NCBI GenBank assembly: GCA_944472155.2
Contig: OX235271.1
Span: 27,350,977 to 27,414,976, forward strand
DNA from: Trichobilharzia szidati
Lineage: Eukaryota; Platyhelminthes; Trematoda; Strigeidida; Schistosomatidae
Direction: 5' to 3'
Length of the DNA stretch: 64,000 nt
The notes under the pieces are model-generated. The model searched no databases. It worked only from the letters and a program-made list of their open reading frames with translations, and was not told the DNA's origin. The stretch's first letter is position 1. Each line of letters begins with the position of its first letter. This document shows positions 1 to 9,497 of the stretch, in pieces. A program made the translations under genes and the position numbers.

Positions 1-1418
1 TTTCAGCAAAATGCTTGATTTCATCTGCATTTATCACTCCATTCTTATTTTTCAGAAAGGAAGCAATACACTGTTTGTCAGGGAAAGTCGTCCACTTCAT
101 TGCTTACTGAGGCTGGTGTCCCTCAAGGCGCTGTCCTTTCTCCTTTTCTGTTTTCTTTGTTCTTGCATGACTTGCCTCACTCTGATGAAATGAACTTTGT
201 TAAGTATGCTGATGATCTAACTATTTCAATGTCTGTTAACTCTCAACTTGACTGTATTAAGATTAACAACTTTCTATCAGAAATTTGCTAATAGTACTCG
301 TCTAACGGCCTTAAACTTAATCCTTCCATTTGTCAGACTGTTAATTTCAGTTTCCGATGTAAACGAAAGGTATACGAAGCCGTTAGTTCTTATGACCCTT
401 GCAAAATCGATGATACTGATATAGAAACCAAGTCTGAAGTTAAGTATCTTGGATTAATTCTCTCTTCTGACCTATCCTGGTCCTCTCATGTCTTAGCAAT
501 TTCTAAGAGAATATTTCGTTTGACTTTTTACATTAAGAAGTTGAGGCACTCAGGCATAACTCAACCACTCCTCTTACAGTTTATCAACTCGTGTATTTTA
601 CCTATTATTCTTTACTGTTCACCCTTATTCTTTCCTGGATTGCTTAAAAAAGATTATGTCATACTTCGTGGAACTCTGAAGACTGTCAGTAGGACGAGTG
701 GTATCCATTGGGCCATATCGTTGACATTGTCACGGCTAGGCACTTGATGTCATGAAACAAATTCACTAAAGGAATTTTGTCAGACTCTGAGCACCCTCTC
801 TACCCGCAGCTCCAACTTTCTGTCTCCTCAGGTGAAACACAAGAAGTCATTTCAGAAGACTTTACGCACGTACGTCTAAGTATAAAAATTCCACTATACC
901 ATATTTAGCACGTACTTTATGTGATGAAAATAGCGTCAGAAATGAACTAACTAACCTTCTTAGCACCACTAAATAAACCATTTCCTTCACTTTTAAAGCA
1001 TCATACTTTATTGTTATTGTATTTCTTATATTTATAATACTCTCAATTTTTTCGTCTTGTTTATTTTATTTTTCATAAGTGTGGACATAATTTTAAGCTG
1101 TATTATGACTGTTAACTTTGTATTTCGCCTCACTATACCATATCAACAGAACATTAGACCCAATAATCTATAACATTCTAAAGTTCCCAAACTGAATCGA
1201 CAATACCGTTTGAAACTAACTCACTGTTATTAGTATTTATTATTGTTATGTCTAATAATTATGTAGTAAATGTGGACAAATTCCTCCGATTAATTTTGTT
1301 TTAATTTTATTTTTATTTATATTTTGAGCAAATCAGATGCAATATTGTGACAAATACTGAGAATTTCATTCTGTATTATAAGTACTATTTTTGGAATAAA
1401 GTAAATTATTATTATTAT
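1..1418 (+). mobile_element. CR1-like LINE (SR1 type), 3' end with reverse transcriptase remnant
   Basis: This is the 3' part of a non-LTR retrotransposon cut by the window edge. The frame shows reverse transcriptase motif B (GVPQGAVLSP, about 112-141) and the catalytic YADD motif (about 209-220). These are followed by the thumb region (KSEVKYLGL-like at about 430-460) and a C-terminal block ending in a TAA at 974-976. An in-frame TAA at 289-291 and shifts near 720-860 break the frame, so it is dead. An AT-rich 3' UTR and an (ATT)n tail at 1405-1418 follow. The same family recurs on the minus strand at 6.3, 34.4, 40.9 and 43.8 kb. The clade assignment rests on the recognised motifs and tail; the exact family is inferred. 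Confidence 0.85.
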
Positions 1419-1562
1419 GACAAGTTGGGGCCAGAGGGGAACATCATCTGACAAGGGAATCATTGGACTAGCTACAAAAGGCTACAGAGAAGAGAGTGGA
1501 ATAGAAATGTGCTGCTAAATTTTCATGTTCCACTTGGAACCCAAAAGAATAACAATAATTAA
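1419..1562 (+). mobile_element. RTE-like LINE, 3' tail fragment
   Basis: It directly follows the CR1 tail. The reading resembles the end of RTE-B ORFs (a Trp/Arg-rich stretch, then a block equivalent to 'tgttccactaggaaccca') and finishes in a short AT-rich tail near 1540-1562. It is a heavily decayed terminal fragment with no catalytic region. Confidence 0.5.
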
Positions 1563-1905
1563 ATAAATTAATTTCAGAGTGAATGTTGTATACCTGTAAT
1601 TTTGAAATGAAATGAAATTAACCAGAAAGAAAACTTCACCATAACTAAAGTAAACAGATGCTTTACTCTCCATCCATTGTTGAATAACAGTCTGGTTCGA
1701 GAACACAAAGTTTAAGTTAGAGGTATAGAAAATGCATCTGGTTCACCCGCACTGACAACTTGTAATTACTTCAGCAGTAGTGTTACCATACGATTTTTAA
1801 ATGCCAAAATCACAATCAATGACTTCTTTAGCACTACACTTTGACCTAGAGGGATCTATTTCTTCATGTAATTGTAACAAATTGTAATAATACAATGTGA
1901 GAAAC
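1563..1905. other. AT-rich interval, no recognisable feature
   Basis: I see no gene, tRNA-like box or LINE motif here. The short open frames lack any known motif. Confidence 0.4.
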
Positions 1906-2175
1906 GACAATGAATTATCTTTATTATTATTTTAATTATTTCACATTTGTGCTGAAAATTCGAATCGTGTTTCATATGCTGAGTGCAGCGCAGACGATTG
2001 CGAGACTGCTTTCAGTTTGATGAAGGCCTTTCCTGCCTTTCCGATTCTGGCTGGCTTTGACATTTTCATTCGTTCCGACTACCTTTGATTGAAACGATGC
2101 TTCCTATCCGGGTAAGTGAAGGAAGTAACCTGTTTCAAATCTTTCCCTTTGACGGTGATTGGTACCTTCAAATAA
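1906..2175 (-). mobile_element. RTE-B-like LINE remnant
   Basis: Read on the minus strand, this is an eroded copy of the segment that in better copies encodes the YLGSIVSTT and RIGKAR blocks after the RT active site. It matches the layout of the minus-strand copy at 26.34-26.56 kb. It is short and damaged, with no tail of its own. Confidence 0.55.
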
Positions 2176-2404
2176 TCTTTACTCTATATGCAATTTATGA
2201 TCTGCACAACTTTTTCCTTATCATCAGCGCATTTAAGAGGGTTTGACTTTCATAAGCCTCATAAATCATTGTAAAAATATTTCAATTGCTAGTTGCCGTC
2301 ATGAACTAAAATCTTTTAGATAGATTAATAAAATCCAGGGAGCATTGGGCAACTGTTTCTTCCAGTAATCTAGATATCAATCTAAATTTCCATTAATAGC
2401 TATT

Positions 2405-2690
2405 GGATGGATGTCCTGGAGCTGTAATGAGAAGTCAGGACCAGGGGGATCCACAATTTCAAAGGTGAAGCGGGTGCTAGTCGAAAGCACTGGTGAGGGT
2501 TGGCTGAGTTAGAATTCATGAAGGTGGATGAGTCGTCTTCCAACCTGAAGGACACTGTTTCGATTCCAGGTGGTCGGGCTTTGGACTCTCACTGATGAAG
2601 AGTTACGACATCGGACTGTCGAAATGACTGTCCCATGCTCCCTGGTTTCCAAATAATCCCTCTAAATAATGTTAATTCGTGATGAAGTTT
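2405..2690 (+). mobile_element. Hammerhead SINE (Sm-alpha-like), degenerate copy
   Basis: The 5' body ('ggagctgtaatgagaagtc') leads into a ribozyme-like core at 2585-2642: CTGATGA at 2592-2598, an altered stem II, GAAA, then GACTGTC. The tRNA-like boxes are badly eroded. The order of parts is the same as in the clear copies at 3.6 and 5.7 kb. Confidence 0.6.
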
Positions 2691-2697
2691 AATGTGT

Positions 2698-2950
2698 CAT
2701 CGGTGGGAAATCCATCCTCACACTTGACAGGTTGGACCTGACAGGTCACGACTTCGCACTAGAACTCCAGGAAACTCCGTTCTGTAGCAAGTCACTAGCA
2801 AATCCAATCCTACCAAGGCAACTCTTGAAAATTAATCTGATGCTTGCTAGTGACTTCTTACAGGACAGAGTTTACTGGAGTTCTAGTGAAAAGTCGTCAC
2901 CAGTGAGGTCCGACCAGTCAAGTGTGAGGATGGATTTCCCACCGATGATA
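2698..2950. repeat. 253-bp palindrome made of hammerhead-SINE 5' sequence
   Basis: Arms at about 2698-2812 and 2836-2950 are reverse complements. For example, 'catcggtgggaaatccatcc' at 2698 answers its complement ending near 2949. A loop of about 25-40 bases separates them. The arms hold the SINE 5' body ('gaactccag' and its complement), and the right arm continues into the SINE copy that runs to 3190. Two overlapping open frames here only reflect the palindrome. Confidence 0.8.
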
Positions 2951-3190
2951 TTGGTTGGGGGTCGCGCTAAAATCACACATCGGTAGAAGACAGAATTCAT
3001 GGAGTGGCCATTGAATTGGGTCTCAGTGACTGAATGGTATACGAGCCAGCTTGCCTTGTAACCGGAAGATCGTGGGTTTGAACCTTGGTGGTGTGTGCGT
3101 ACTACCGATGATTTCCAAACTGGGATGAAACAGCTGTCCAGTACTCCCTGGCGGTCACACTCGTAAAAACATAAATTAGTAGTAGATAAC
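2836..3190 (+). mobile_element. Hammerhead SINE (Sm-alpha-like)
   Basis: The 5' body overlaps the palindrome. A tRNA-like head is at about 3025-3090: an A-box-like stretch with 'tgaatggta', then a B-box-like 'gggtttgaacc' at about 3074-3084. A hammerhead-like core follows at 3095-3150, where GATGA, a short stem, GATGAAACAGCTGTC and CAGTACTCC are visible. The core differs from the consensus, so self-cleavage is doubtful. Confidence 0.7.
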
Positions 3191-3554
3191 ATTGTTTATT
3201 ATCTACAAACCTCATTTCCATTTAAATTATGCTTCACAATTAAGGCTTCTTTTCAACTACATTCAAATTCACATTCTTAGTCGATTTTGTCTCATAATTA
3301 TCGACAAACCACTCTGAACATTAGTAAACACGAAGTCATTTAGTTTCAAGGGTTATGTAAGATGAATTCGATTCCCATCCTTGAATCAAGTCAACCTGTC
3401 CCGGATCAGCCTAGCGTTGTTGCGACCCAATTATCCATGCCTAACGTGTCTACCCCAATTTGTTTAATGAACTGTGTGTGTTTTTACTCTGATCTGTTTA
3501 GTCAGACAGTTGAACTCATGACCCAATCAGAGTATTTTTGTGAACTGTTATTTT

Positions 3555-3983
3555 GCTTAATTGCATGGAGGATTTCATCATGAGCTGACATCAGTTAGAG
3601 AACCACTGGAAAACCAACTGGGAGTACTGGACAGCTGTTTCGTCCTAGTTTGGGACTCTTCATCAGTACGCACCCACCGGGATTCGAACCCAGGACCTTC
3701 TGGTTACAAGGCTAGCGAGCTCGTAGACCACTGAACCACTGGGACCCGGTCCAATGGTCCTTGAATTCTAACTTCTGCCAATTCACGACATAGCGCGACC
3801 ATATCGCAATATCTTCTTCGATGAGTTACTGCCTCATCTTCAACCTGCTGTACCCTACTGTTCACGGCTTCCCACTAGAATCCCAGGTTAACTGCCTGAA
3901 TAGGGCCAGTCATTAGTGAGCATCAGATCAATTTTCAAGTATTGGTTTGGTAGGGATTTTGTTCAATTGCATGGAGGATTTTG
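3555..3983 (-). mobile_element. Hammerhead SINE (Sm-alpha-like), slightly more than one tandem unit
   Basis: This insertion in LTR-1 is read on the minus strand. Its order is 5' body, tRNA-like head (B box 'gggttcgaatcc', about 3681-3692), hammerhead core (about 3618-3682) and 3' body. The piece starts and ends with the same sequence ('aattgcatggaggattt', near 3560-3575 and 3965-3981). That gives a repeat unit near 406 bp and a copy just over one unit long. Circular or tandem templates would produce this. It is one of the two best hammerhead copies in the window. Confidence 0.85.
3618..3682 (-). ncRNA. Hammerhead ribozyme motif in SINE
   Basis: The minus strand reads CTGATGA, then AGAGTCC, a CAAACTA loop and GGAC as stem II, then GAAAC. 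ACAG/CTGT follow as a loopless stem III, ending at the expected GTC cleavage triplet and then CAGTACTCC. Stem II and the catalytic CUGANGA/GAAA residues are intact. Stem III is the very short type known from the schistosome satellite, which cleaves best as a dimer. The 5' strand of stem I is weak because GTACTG can also pair with CAGTAC, so activity is uncertain. Confidence 0.75.
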
Positions 3984-4074
3984 CTGACCCATGTCTCACT
4001 TTGTACTATTCTGTCGAGTTTATCTTATTTATTGATTGGTTAAGTAGCCAATTAAATTCTATCTTTGTGCCTAT

Positions 4075-4305
4075 TTTTTTTTCTTTCCTTCACGTTCCCC
4101 AGTGGAACATAGGGCTTCAAGCTTGTGGCCTGAAGTTTCTGTAGCAGTGTTTATTTTACAGGATGGGGTTGCTAACCTCATGCCCAACCTATCCTCTTTA
4201 CCAGCATTATTTCTGGCTTAGCGAGGTAAAGGAGTGCGTCGGCCGGGGATCGAACCCCGGACCATGTGCATGGTCGGCGAGCGTCCTAACCGCTATACCA
4301 CCGAC
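4075..4305 (-). mobile_element. tRNA-derived SINE (tSINE) inserted in LTR-1
   Basis: On the minus strand the head starts GTCGGTGGTATAGCGGTTAG (A box) and continues to B box 'gggttcgatcc' near 4246-4256. A body with 'gggcatgaggttagcaaccc' and the tail 'gccctatgttccactgggg' plus 'gtgaagg' follow. A 6-bp target-site repeat GCCTAT brackets it (4069-4074 and 4306-4311). The empty site is preserved in the sister LTR at about 23082. This is the clearest single SINE integration in the window. Confidence 0.9.
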
Positions 4306-4644
4306 GCCTATGCTCTGTCTATCTCTTACTTGGGTGCATTCTTCTACTCACTGCTTACCTGAACGGTCGTGTCTGATCCGGCTAGTTCACAATTTTGGCT
4401 TTAATGTTATTCCGCTCTGATAGCGGTACCTTGCTTTCTGTTAAGCGTTGTGCTTTGTACTCTTGAAACCGTTAAGGTTTGTTGTATATATAATTATTGA
4501 TTTGTTTATTAATAGTACCGTAGAGACAGTGACCGGCTTCTTGTTTGTTCTGGACCTGGGTAGCCTTTATCTACGCGTGACTTAATTTCAAGCGATATTG
4601 CGCTTACAGGTTATTTTGTAGAGATTTGATCTGTTTCATGTTTG

Positions 4645-4752
4645 ACCACAGATTGATATCAGTTTGAGAGCTTTTGAAAACCAGAGAATAATAGACAACT
4701 GTTTCGTCCTAGTTTAAGATTCTTCAGAAGTACTCACCCACCTGGCTTCATT
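4645..4752 (-). mobile_element. Hammerhead SINE, 3' half remnant
   Basis: Minus strand: 'ggtgggtgagta', CTGAAGA in place of CTGATGA, a stem II remnant, GGACGAAACAG and TTGTC. The tRNA-like head is missing. The core runs from about 4690 to 4742. Confidence 0.6.
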
Positions 4753-4865
4753 TCTATTTTATATTATAAACTTCATCATCATCATGTTTCTCTTCCTCAA
4801 TGAATTGTAAAAGTTCACTAGCAGTAGTTCTGTAATTTAAAAATCAGGACTGTTCTAGGGACACA

Positions 4866-5290
4866 TTTTATTATTATTATTATTGTATCCTTTATTTCCT
4901 ACAGGAACATAGGGCTTCAGCCGTGCGTCTCCATTGCGTTCGGTTCTCTGCTACAGTCTTCACCTGGCTCCAAGTCTGCCCACACGCTTTCATCTCCTCT
5001 TCACATCACCTCCTCTAAGTCATCCCGCCCTTGCACTGACGACCAACTCGCCGCTTCCATTTCGGGTTCCACTCGAGCAATGGCTTGTCTAGTGATGCCA
5101 CGTGATGGTTTGTTTCCTCAGAGTATGGCCAGCCAATCCATCTACATTTCTTCCTGCCTATTTCTTTCACAATCGGTTCCTGGTTGGTTCGCTGCCAGAG
5201 ATGCCTGTTGCTGATCTTTTCTGGTCGGCCATCTGATCTTGAGTATTGAGCGAAGACGTTTTAATCTCATGCAAAATCTCGTTTCGTGCA
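4866..5290 (-). mobile_element. RTE-A LINE, 3' end
   Basis: An (ATT)n tail at 4868-4884 is followed by the complement of 'gccctatgttcc' and then the C-terminal coding block (RRKWRWIGW- and TWSQVKTVAE-like in other copies). The copy is 5' truncated near 5255-5290, where similarity fades. Frames are broken throughout. Confidence 0.8.
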
Positions 5291-5634
5291 ACTGATTAAT
5301 TTCCTCACTTACAGATATATACTTGACCTTGTTACCATGCTGATTTCTACACATTCTCCAAGTGAACTAGATTAAGGTCAATTACGCGAAGTATGCTTAC
5401 CGCACATGTTCTGTCAGCCTTTCAGTAGTTCACAATAAGATGACTTCTTTTGGTCATTATTTTTTTTAAATAAAAATCTTTCTCTGGATTTTGAGATGTA
5501 CAGACAGACAAGTTTTCTTTATTCCCTTCATAACTGTAACAATAATTTCTAAAATAGTTCTAAAGTCAATCGATCAATCTATAAGTAGGAACTTTTATTT
5601 GTTTGTTTTTCGTGTATAAGCATGACGCTTATGA
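5291..5634. other. Unassigned AT-rich interval
   Basis: I see no coding motif or repeat head. It is unclear whether the tail of RTE-A similarity extends into it. Confidence 0.35.
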
Positions 5635-5965
5635 AAGACTTTATGTAAGTGAAGATGAGGCAGTAGCTCATCTAAGAAGACATTGCGAAATGGTCACGCT
5701 ATGTCGTGAATTGGCAGAAGTTAGAATTCAAGGACCATTGGATCGGGTCCCAGTGGCTCAATGGTCTACGAGCTCGCCTTGTAACCAGAAGGTCCTGGGT
5801 TCGAATCCCGGTGGATGCGTACTGCTGAAGAGTCGCAAACTAGGACGAAACAGCTGTCCAGTACTCTCTGTAGGTTTTCCAGTGGTTCTCTAACTGATGT
5901 CAGCTCATGATGAAATCCTCCACGCAATTAAAAACATCCCTACCAAACCATTACTTTATGTAATT
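5635..5965 (+). mobile_element. Hammerhead SINE (Sm-alpha-like)
   Basis: The 5' body ('gaagatgaggcagtag') leads into a tRNA-like head with A box 'tggctcaatggtc' (about 5755) and B box 'gggttcgaatcc' (about 5797-5808). A hammerhead core at 5812-5870 and the 3' body ('ctaactgatgtcagctcatg') follow. It aligns part for part with the minus-strand copy at 3555-3983. Confidence 0.85.
5812..5870 (+). ncRNA. Hammerhead ribozyme motif in SINE
   Basis: CTGCTGA (one change from CTGATGA), AGTCGCAAACTAGGAC stem II with one mismatch, GAAAC, ACAG/CTGT stem III and the GTC cleavage triplet are visible. The core A-to-C change in CUGAUGA falls at the tolerated N or near it, but the mismatch suggests reduced activity. 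Confidence 0.65.
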
Positions 5966-6084
5966 CTCAAATATCAAGCGGAATTAAACGGCATTATTCA
6001 ATAATGTGTAAGTTTGTAGAGATGAAACCGCTACAGGTGGATTTCGTCAAAAAAACCATAAAAGACAGGAAGCTATTGAAAACC

Positions 6085-6245
6085 TGTGGGTTATGTAATC
6101 TAAAGGTTTTCCTTACTACCACTGATATTGTCACGGGTAGCTGTTACTGAGGAAAAGAAAACGAAGACAGAATAGTTGTTCAGTGCTTGCCCACATTCAG
6201 TGGTTCTACAACTGTCTTCGGTCTGTGATGAAATCATCCTTGATT
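6085..6245 (+). mobile_element. Hammerhead SINE, strongly decayed remnant
   Basis: Only the 3' body is recognisable ('cagtggttctacaactg' then 'tgtgatgaaatcatcc'), preceded by a scrambled core containing 'gttactga' and 'cgaagacag'. Confidence 0.4.
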
Positions 6246-6305
6246 TGATATCATTATTACCTCTAGATACTGGAATTATTAATTTTGTTAGTTCAATCAA
6301 GTTTT

Positions 6306-7622
6306 TTAATAATAATAATAATTTGCTTTATTCCAAAACAGTACTTGTGATACAGAATGGAATTCCCAGCATTTTTACTACAGTATTGCATCCAGTTAGT
6401 ACATTATCAATAAATAGAATTCTACATAGATTAAGGGTAGTCTCAGTTCATTATGACAACAACATGTTGGCATGTCGGTAGCAAAGCCAAAGTTGAACAG
6501 TGTTTGAAGGTGTTAGAAAAGTAGGTGCTATCATATTTATTGGCGTAAGCGGAAGAAAGAAACAAAGCAGCACATAACGGAAAAAAAGAGAGAGAGAAAA
6601 CGTTGTACCTATAAATGACATGAGTTGGAAAGAGGAGGTTCAGTTATTCTACTGACTATTTAATGAATTATAGGTGTCACGCCTAATGCTTTCTTTATCA
6701 AACAGAGCACGAGCTAAGTAGGGTATGGTTGAGTTTTTGTACTTGCTGGTGCGAGCATATAGTTTTCTATGTAGGCTTCTGATTTTACCTGATGAGATGC
6801 AAGGGGAGAGTTTTGAGTGAAGAGGGTGATGTGAGTAAGATAAAATGGATTTGGCCCATTTTTCACATGAGTCCATGTGCCTGTTGACCAGAATATTAAC
6901 AAGCTGGTTAAGTGGCACGTTGCTTACCCTGCTGACAACCTCTAACATCCTGCGTAATAAGGTATAGTCTTCCTTCAGTAGCCCGGGAAAAACTAACTAA
7001 GGGGGGACAACAGGGAATAATAGGCAGGAAGCGAGAGTTAACGAATTGTAGGAGTAAGGGTTGGGTTATACCAAAATGTTTCAACTTCTTGATGTAGAAG
7101 GTAAGACAGAATATTTTCTTAGAAATCGCTAGGATATGAGACTACCAGGAGAGATCAGCAGATAGAATGACACCTAGGTATTTAATTTCCGATTTAGTTT
7201 CTATTTCAGTGCCGTCTATGTTGCATACCTCGTGAGAGCCAACCAGTTTGTTTAGGTCGGATTTATGCCTAAAGGTGAAATTGACTGTTTGGCATTTGGA
7301 GGGGTTTAGGGTAAGACCATTTTCCTTGGACAACTGGCTGATTTCTGACAGAAAGCCATTAAGTTTAGAGCAGTCACTTTGCCATTTGACAGGTAAAGAT
7401 ACTGTCAGATCGTCAGCATATTTGACAAAATTATTGTCATTTGAAGAACGTAAGTCATGTAGAAAGAAAGAAAAGAGAAGTGGGGAGAGTACAGCGCCTT
7501 GGGGGACTCCGGCTTCAGTGAGTTCGGCAGAAGAAACGATATTCTGAAATCTGAGTGGTTTCTTATCTTTCTGTGTGGACTCGAACTTGGTATCTAGTGC
7601 GTCAAACTCCACAGTATTGTCC
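6306..7622 (-). mobile_element. CR1-like LINE, 3' part with reverse transcriptase
   Basis: The minus-strand element ends in a (TTA)n tail at 6308-6322. A long readable RT segment (about 7142-7620) shows GVPQGAVLSPLLFS, the active-site YADD, a KYLGVILS thumb motif and a further C-terminal block ending at a stop near 6649. The frame shifts between about 6950 and 7140. At its upstream edge (7623) the copy is interrupted by a solo LTR and may resume for a short distance beyond 7962. The RT is an RNA-templated DNA polymerase used for target-primed integration; this copy cannot be functional. Confidence 0.88.
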
Positions 7623-7957
7623 TGTGGTGAGAGCTGTCTATTAGCCAAATTGGTAGACAGTAATTTACGTCAATATTTACGTTCCCAAGATTTGTCTTGA
7701 GAAAATGTGAACAAAGATTGATTCAAAACCGACCACAGCAGACTTTGCATAGGCGGATGCAGTTAACATATAGAGGATTTGACATTCAAGAAACAGTCAC
7801 AAATAGATGAAAGATTAACTTTACGTGAGAAACAACCAATCGGAAGATTGTGTTTGTTTGCTTAAATAACCACAGTAATGTACATGAAAATATATAAATA
7901 TGCGTTGATTTCTTTAATAAATGATCTGTTGCCTGACTCTTGCCTTCTGTCGTTACA
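7623..7957 (+). mobile_element. Solo LTR, family LTR-2, inside a CR1 copy
   Basis: It starts TGTGGTGAGAG and ends CGTTACA, with a 4-bp target repeat GTCC at 7619-7622 and 7958-7961. A promoter-like TATATAAATAT lies near 7890 and an AATAAA polyadenylation signal near 7916, as expected inside an LTR. Related copies occur at 27128-27467 and, in reverse, at 35643-35851. The open frames that run into the neighbouring LINE are artefacts of the insertion. Confidence 0.85.
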
Positions 7958-8039
7958 GTCCAACAAGCTATATAGCTAAGAAAGTCAAACATTTATCAAG
8001 TAAATAAACGTCGCATTTTAGGATGTTTGACATTTACGA

Positions 8040-8225
8040 ATGTATGATGAAGAAGATTTGTGGCTCAGGTGGATAATTTTGATATAGTTGGGTTCTCTGA
8101 GCTGAATGGTTTAGCTGCGAAGCTTTCGTTGCCCTACTAGGCAACATCCTCAGCTTTTAGATTTCTCCATTAGTTTATCAGTTATCTCTTCGGGTGACCT
8201 TGAGCGTGATTGGTTGATCTTGAAC
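8040..8225 (-). mobile_element. Penelope-like element 3' terminal fragment with hammerhead-like motif
   Basis: The minus strand contains the same terminal string seen after the PLE ORF at 54.4 kb, including 'ctaaacca' and 'cagctcagagaac'. No coding sequence remains. Confidence 0.6.
8110..8160 (-). ncRNA. Hammerhead-like motif at PLE 3' end
   Basis: The minus strand reads CTGAGGA (fits CUGANGA), a perfect stem II GTTGCC/GGCAAC with a TAGTAG-type loop, then GAAA and GCTTCGC. Stem III is minimal and the cleavage triplet is not clear. PLEs are known to carry minimal hammerheads; activity here is untested. Confidence 0.55.
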
Positions 8226-8226
8226 T

Positions 8227-8537
8227 ATAATCAAAAAAGTGTACATTATTCGCCTACCCAGTTAAATCCATGCATGACCAAAGACATCAGAGAAACCAAC
8301 GTCGACTTTTATTCTACTCAAAATACCATCAATAACATTTAACATCATACTTCTAAATCATAGTGACTTTTAACTTTATGTTACACTATCAATAGTACTT
8401 CAAGTTTATCTGAACTAGCAATAAAATTAAATAGGCACTGGTGTACACAGCGAATTTCAGTAGAACTGTTCAAGTGTTATAAAACGTTTTTTCTTTTTTT
8501 TCTTTTCTGACAGTTTTCAATACTTGATTAATTTAAA
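8227..8537 (+). repeat. Direct repeat DR1, left copy
   Basis: About 300 bp nearly identical to 9498-9822 in the same orientation, for example 'caacgtcgacttttattcta' in both. The left copy lacks a short 'gagagaaacacctcca' stretch near its end. The family is not recognised and no coding potential is visible. Confidence 0.85.
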
Positions 8538-9144
8538 GTTTAAAGTAACAGCATTAAGAGTATCTCAGGTTTTGAAGACATGGAGTGGCGGTTTTGTTGC
8601 TGATTGTAATGTCTTGTTCATCGTGCATGTTGACCTTCTATCTCATCTCCCGCCAATTTTCTTTTTCCCGTTAGATAATCACTGGTATAGACCAAGTTAC
8701 TGTTGTGTAAATACCTCACAGTACTCTTCAGTTGAAATTTCTCTGATGGCAACTTTGAATGCTAGTAGGAAAGTAACATCCATCCGACAGGGAGTTCGGT
8801 TCTCTCTACTTCTGTCATTGTGAAGTATACAAAAAGAATTTCTCGCATAACTTCCGATGTAGACCTTTCATTCGTTTCTCATACAACTATCTTGAAGATT
8901 TTAAGATTTGTAAGATTTTCCCACCTAACCAATGGACTGGGGTTGATAGGCTGGTATCTTCACATGTCATATGCAGTTTCTTCCATGGAATTCTTGAAGT
9001 ACTTGAGACGTAAATTAACGGATTTCATTAGATATACTCGTCTTTAGAATGGTATGACATGTATAAATTTCAGTAAAGGCCGCTATGATTAGGCTAATGA
9101 AGTGTGAGGTCGCTGGAAATATCGCCTAAGACTTCGAATAAGTA
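8538..9144. other. Unassigned interval between direct repeats
   Basis: Two short open frames (8524-8823 and 8820-9047) adjoin but show no domain, no repeat homology in the window and no splice-like structure I trust. Nothing else is seen. Confidence 0.35.
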
Positions 9145-9365
9145 TCATTATTAATGTTTCCTTGGATTCCGACCAGAACGTAGGGCTAATTCTTTCTCGC
9201 TATTTTATCTTCAATATGGAGCGAAGGTAGCTGTTGATCAAAATGTGTAACTTGTTGAGAATGCTTTTCGTGACTCTCTGGCCGCGTTTCTAACCCATAT
9301 AGAAGAACTGACTGACTTGACATTTGTGTTGAAAATTTGAATCTTGTTCCTTAACCTCGCTTAGT
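9145..9365 (-). mobile_element. RTE-like LINE remnant
   Basis: Minus strand: an eroded 3' tail ('gtttccttggattcc' complement with an ATT-rich start) joins, after a deletion, to the segment encoding the KIRI/NVKS block. Confidence 0.55.
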
Positions 9366-9384
9366 TCACTAGCTTGGTAGTTTT

Positions 9385-9480
9385 CTATCCAGTCCCAAGA
9401 CTGGGAAAAGAGGGAGGGTTGTGCATGGGGCTAACAACCCTACTCTAGAAAACCAATGAAACTGCTACAGTCCTTCAACT
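9385..9480 (+). mobile_element. tSINE body fragment
   Basis: It holds the central SINE segment ('gtgcatggggctaacaaccc', then a match to 'actgctacag'). The tRNA head is lost. Confidence 0.5.
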
Positions 9481-9497
9481 CTGAATCAGCGTCAACC

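Larger units (their letters stand above)
3356..4608 (+). mobile_element. Solo LTR, family LTR-1, carrying two later insertions
   Basis: The segment begins TGTAAG and ends CTTACA, a perfect 6-bp terminal inverted repeat with TG...CA ends. It is bracketed by the 5-bp direct repeat GGTTA at 3351-3355 and 4609-4613, as expected for LTR retrotransposon integration. A sister copy without the insertions lies at 22769-23411. Sequence at 3555-3983 (a hammerhead SINE) and 4075-4305 (a tRNA SINE) is absent from the sister, so both came later. The strand is arbitrary because no gag-pol is attached. Gypsy or BEL affiliation cannot be told from an LTR alone. Confidence 0.85.

Noticed and set aside
2732..3192. 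Two overlapping open frames on opposite strands
   Set aside because: They mirror each other because of the palindrome and contain SINE sequence.
3676..3745. Functional tRNA genes (here and at 4.25, 5.8, 12.3, 28.7, 44.8 and 57.9 kb)
   Set aside because: A and B boxes are present but the cloverleaf is incomplete, and each sits at a fixed place in a repeated SINE.
7142..7648. A 168-codon protein starting at 7648
   Set aside because: The first nine codons come from the inserted LTR; the rest is CR1 reverse transcriptase with a downstream frame break.
8524..9047. A two-exon host gene
   Set aside because: The adjoining frames have no domain, no convincing splice signals and lie between two direct repeats.
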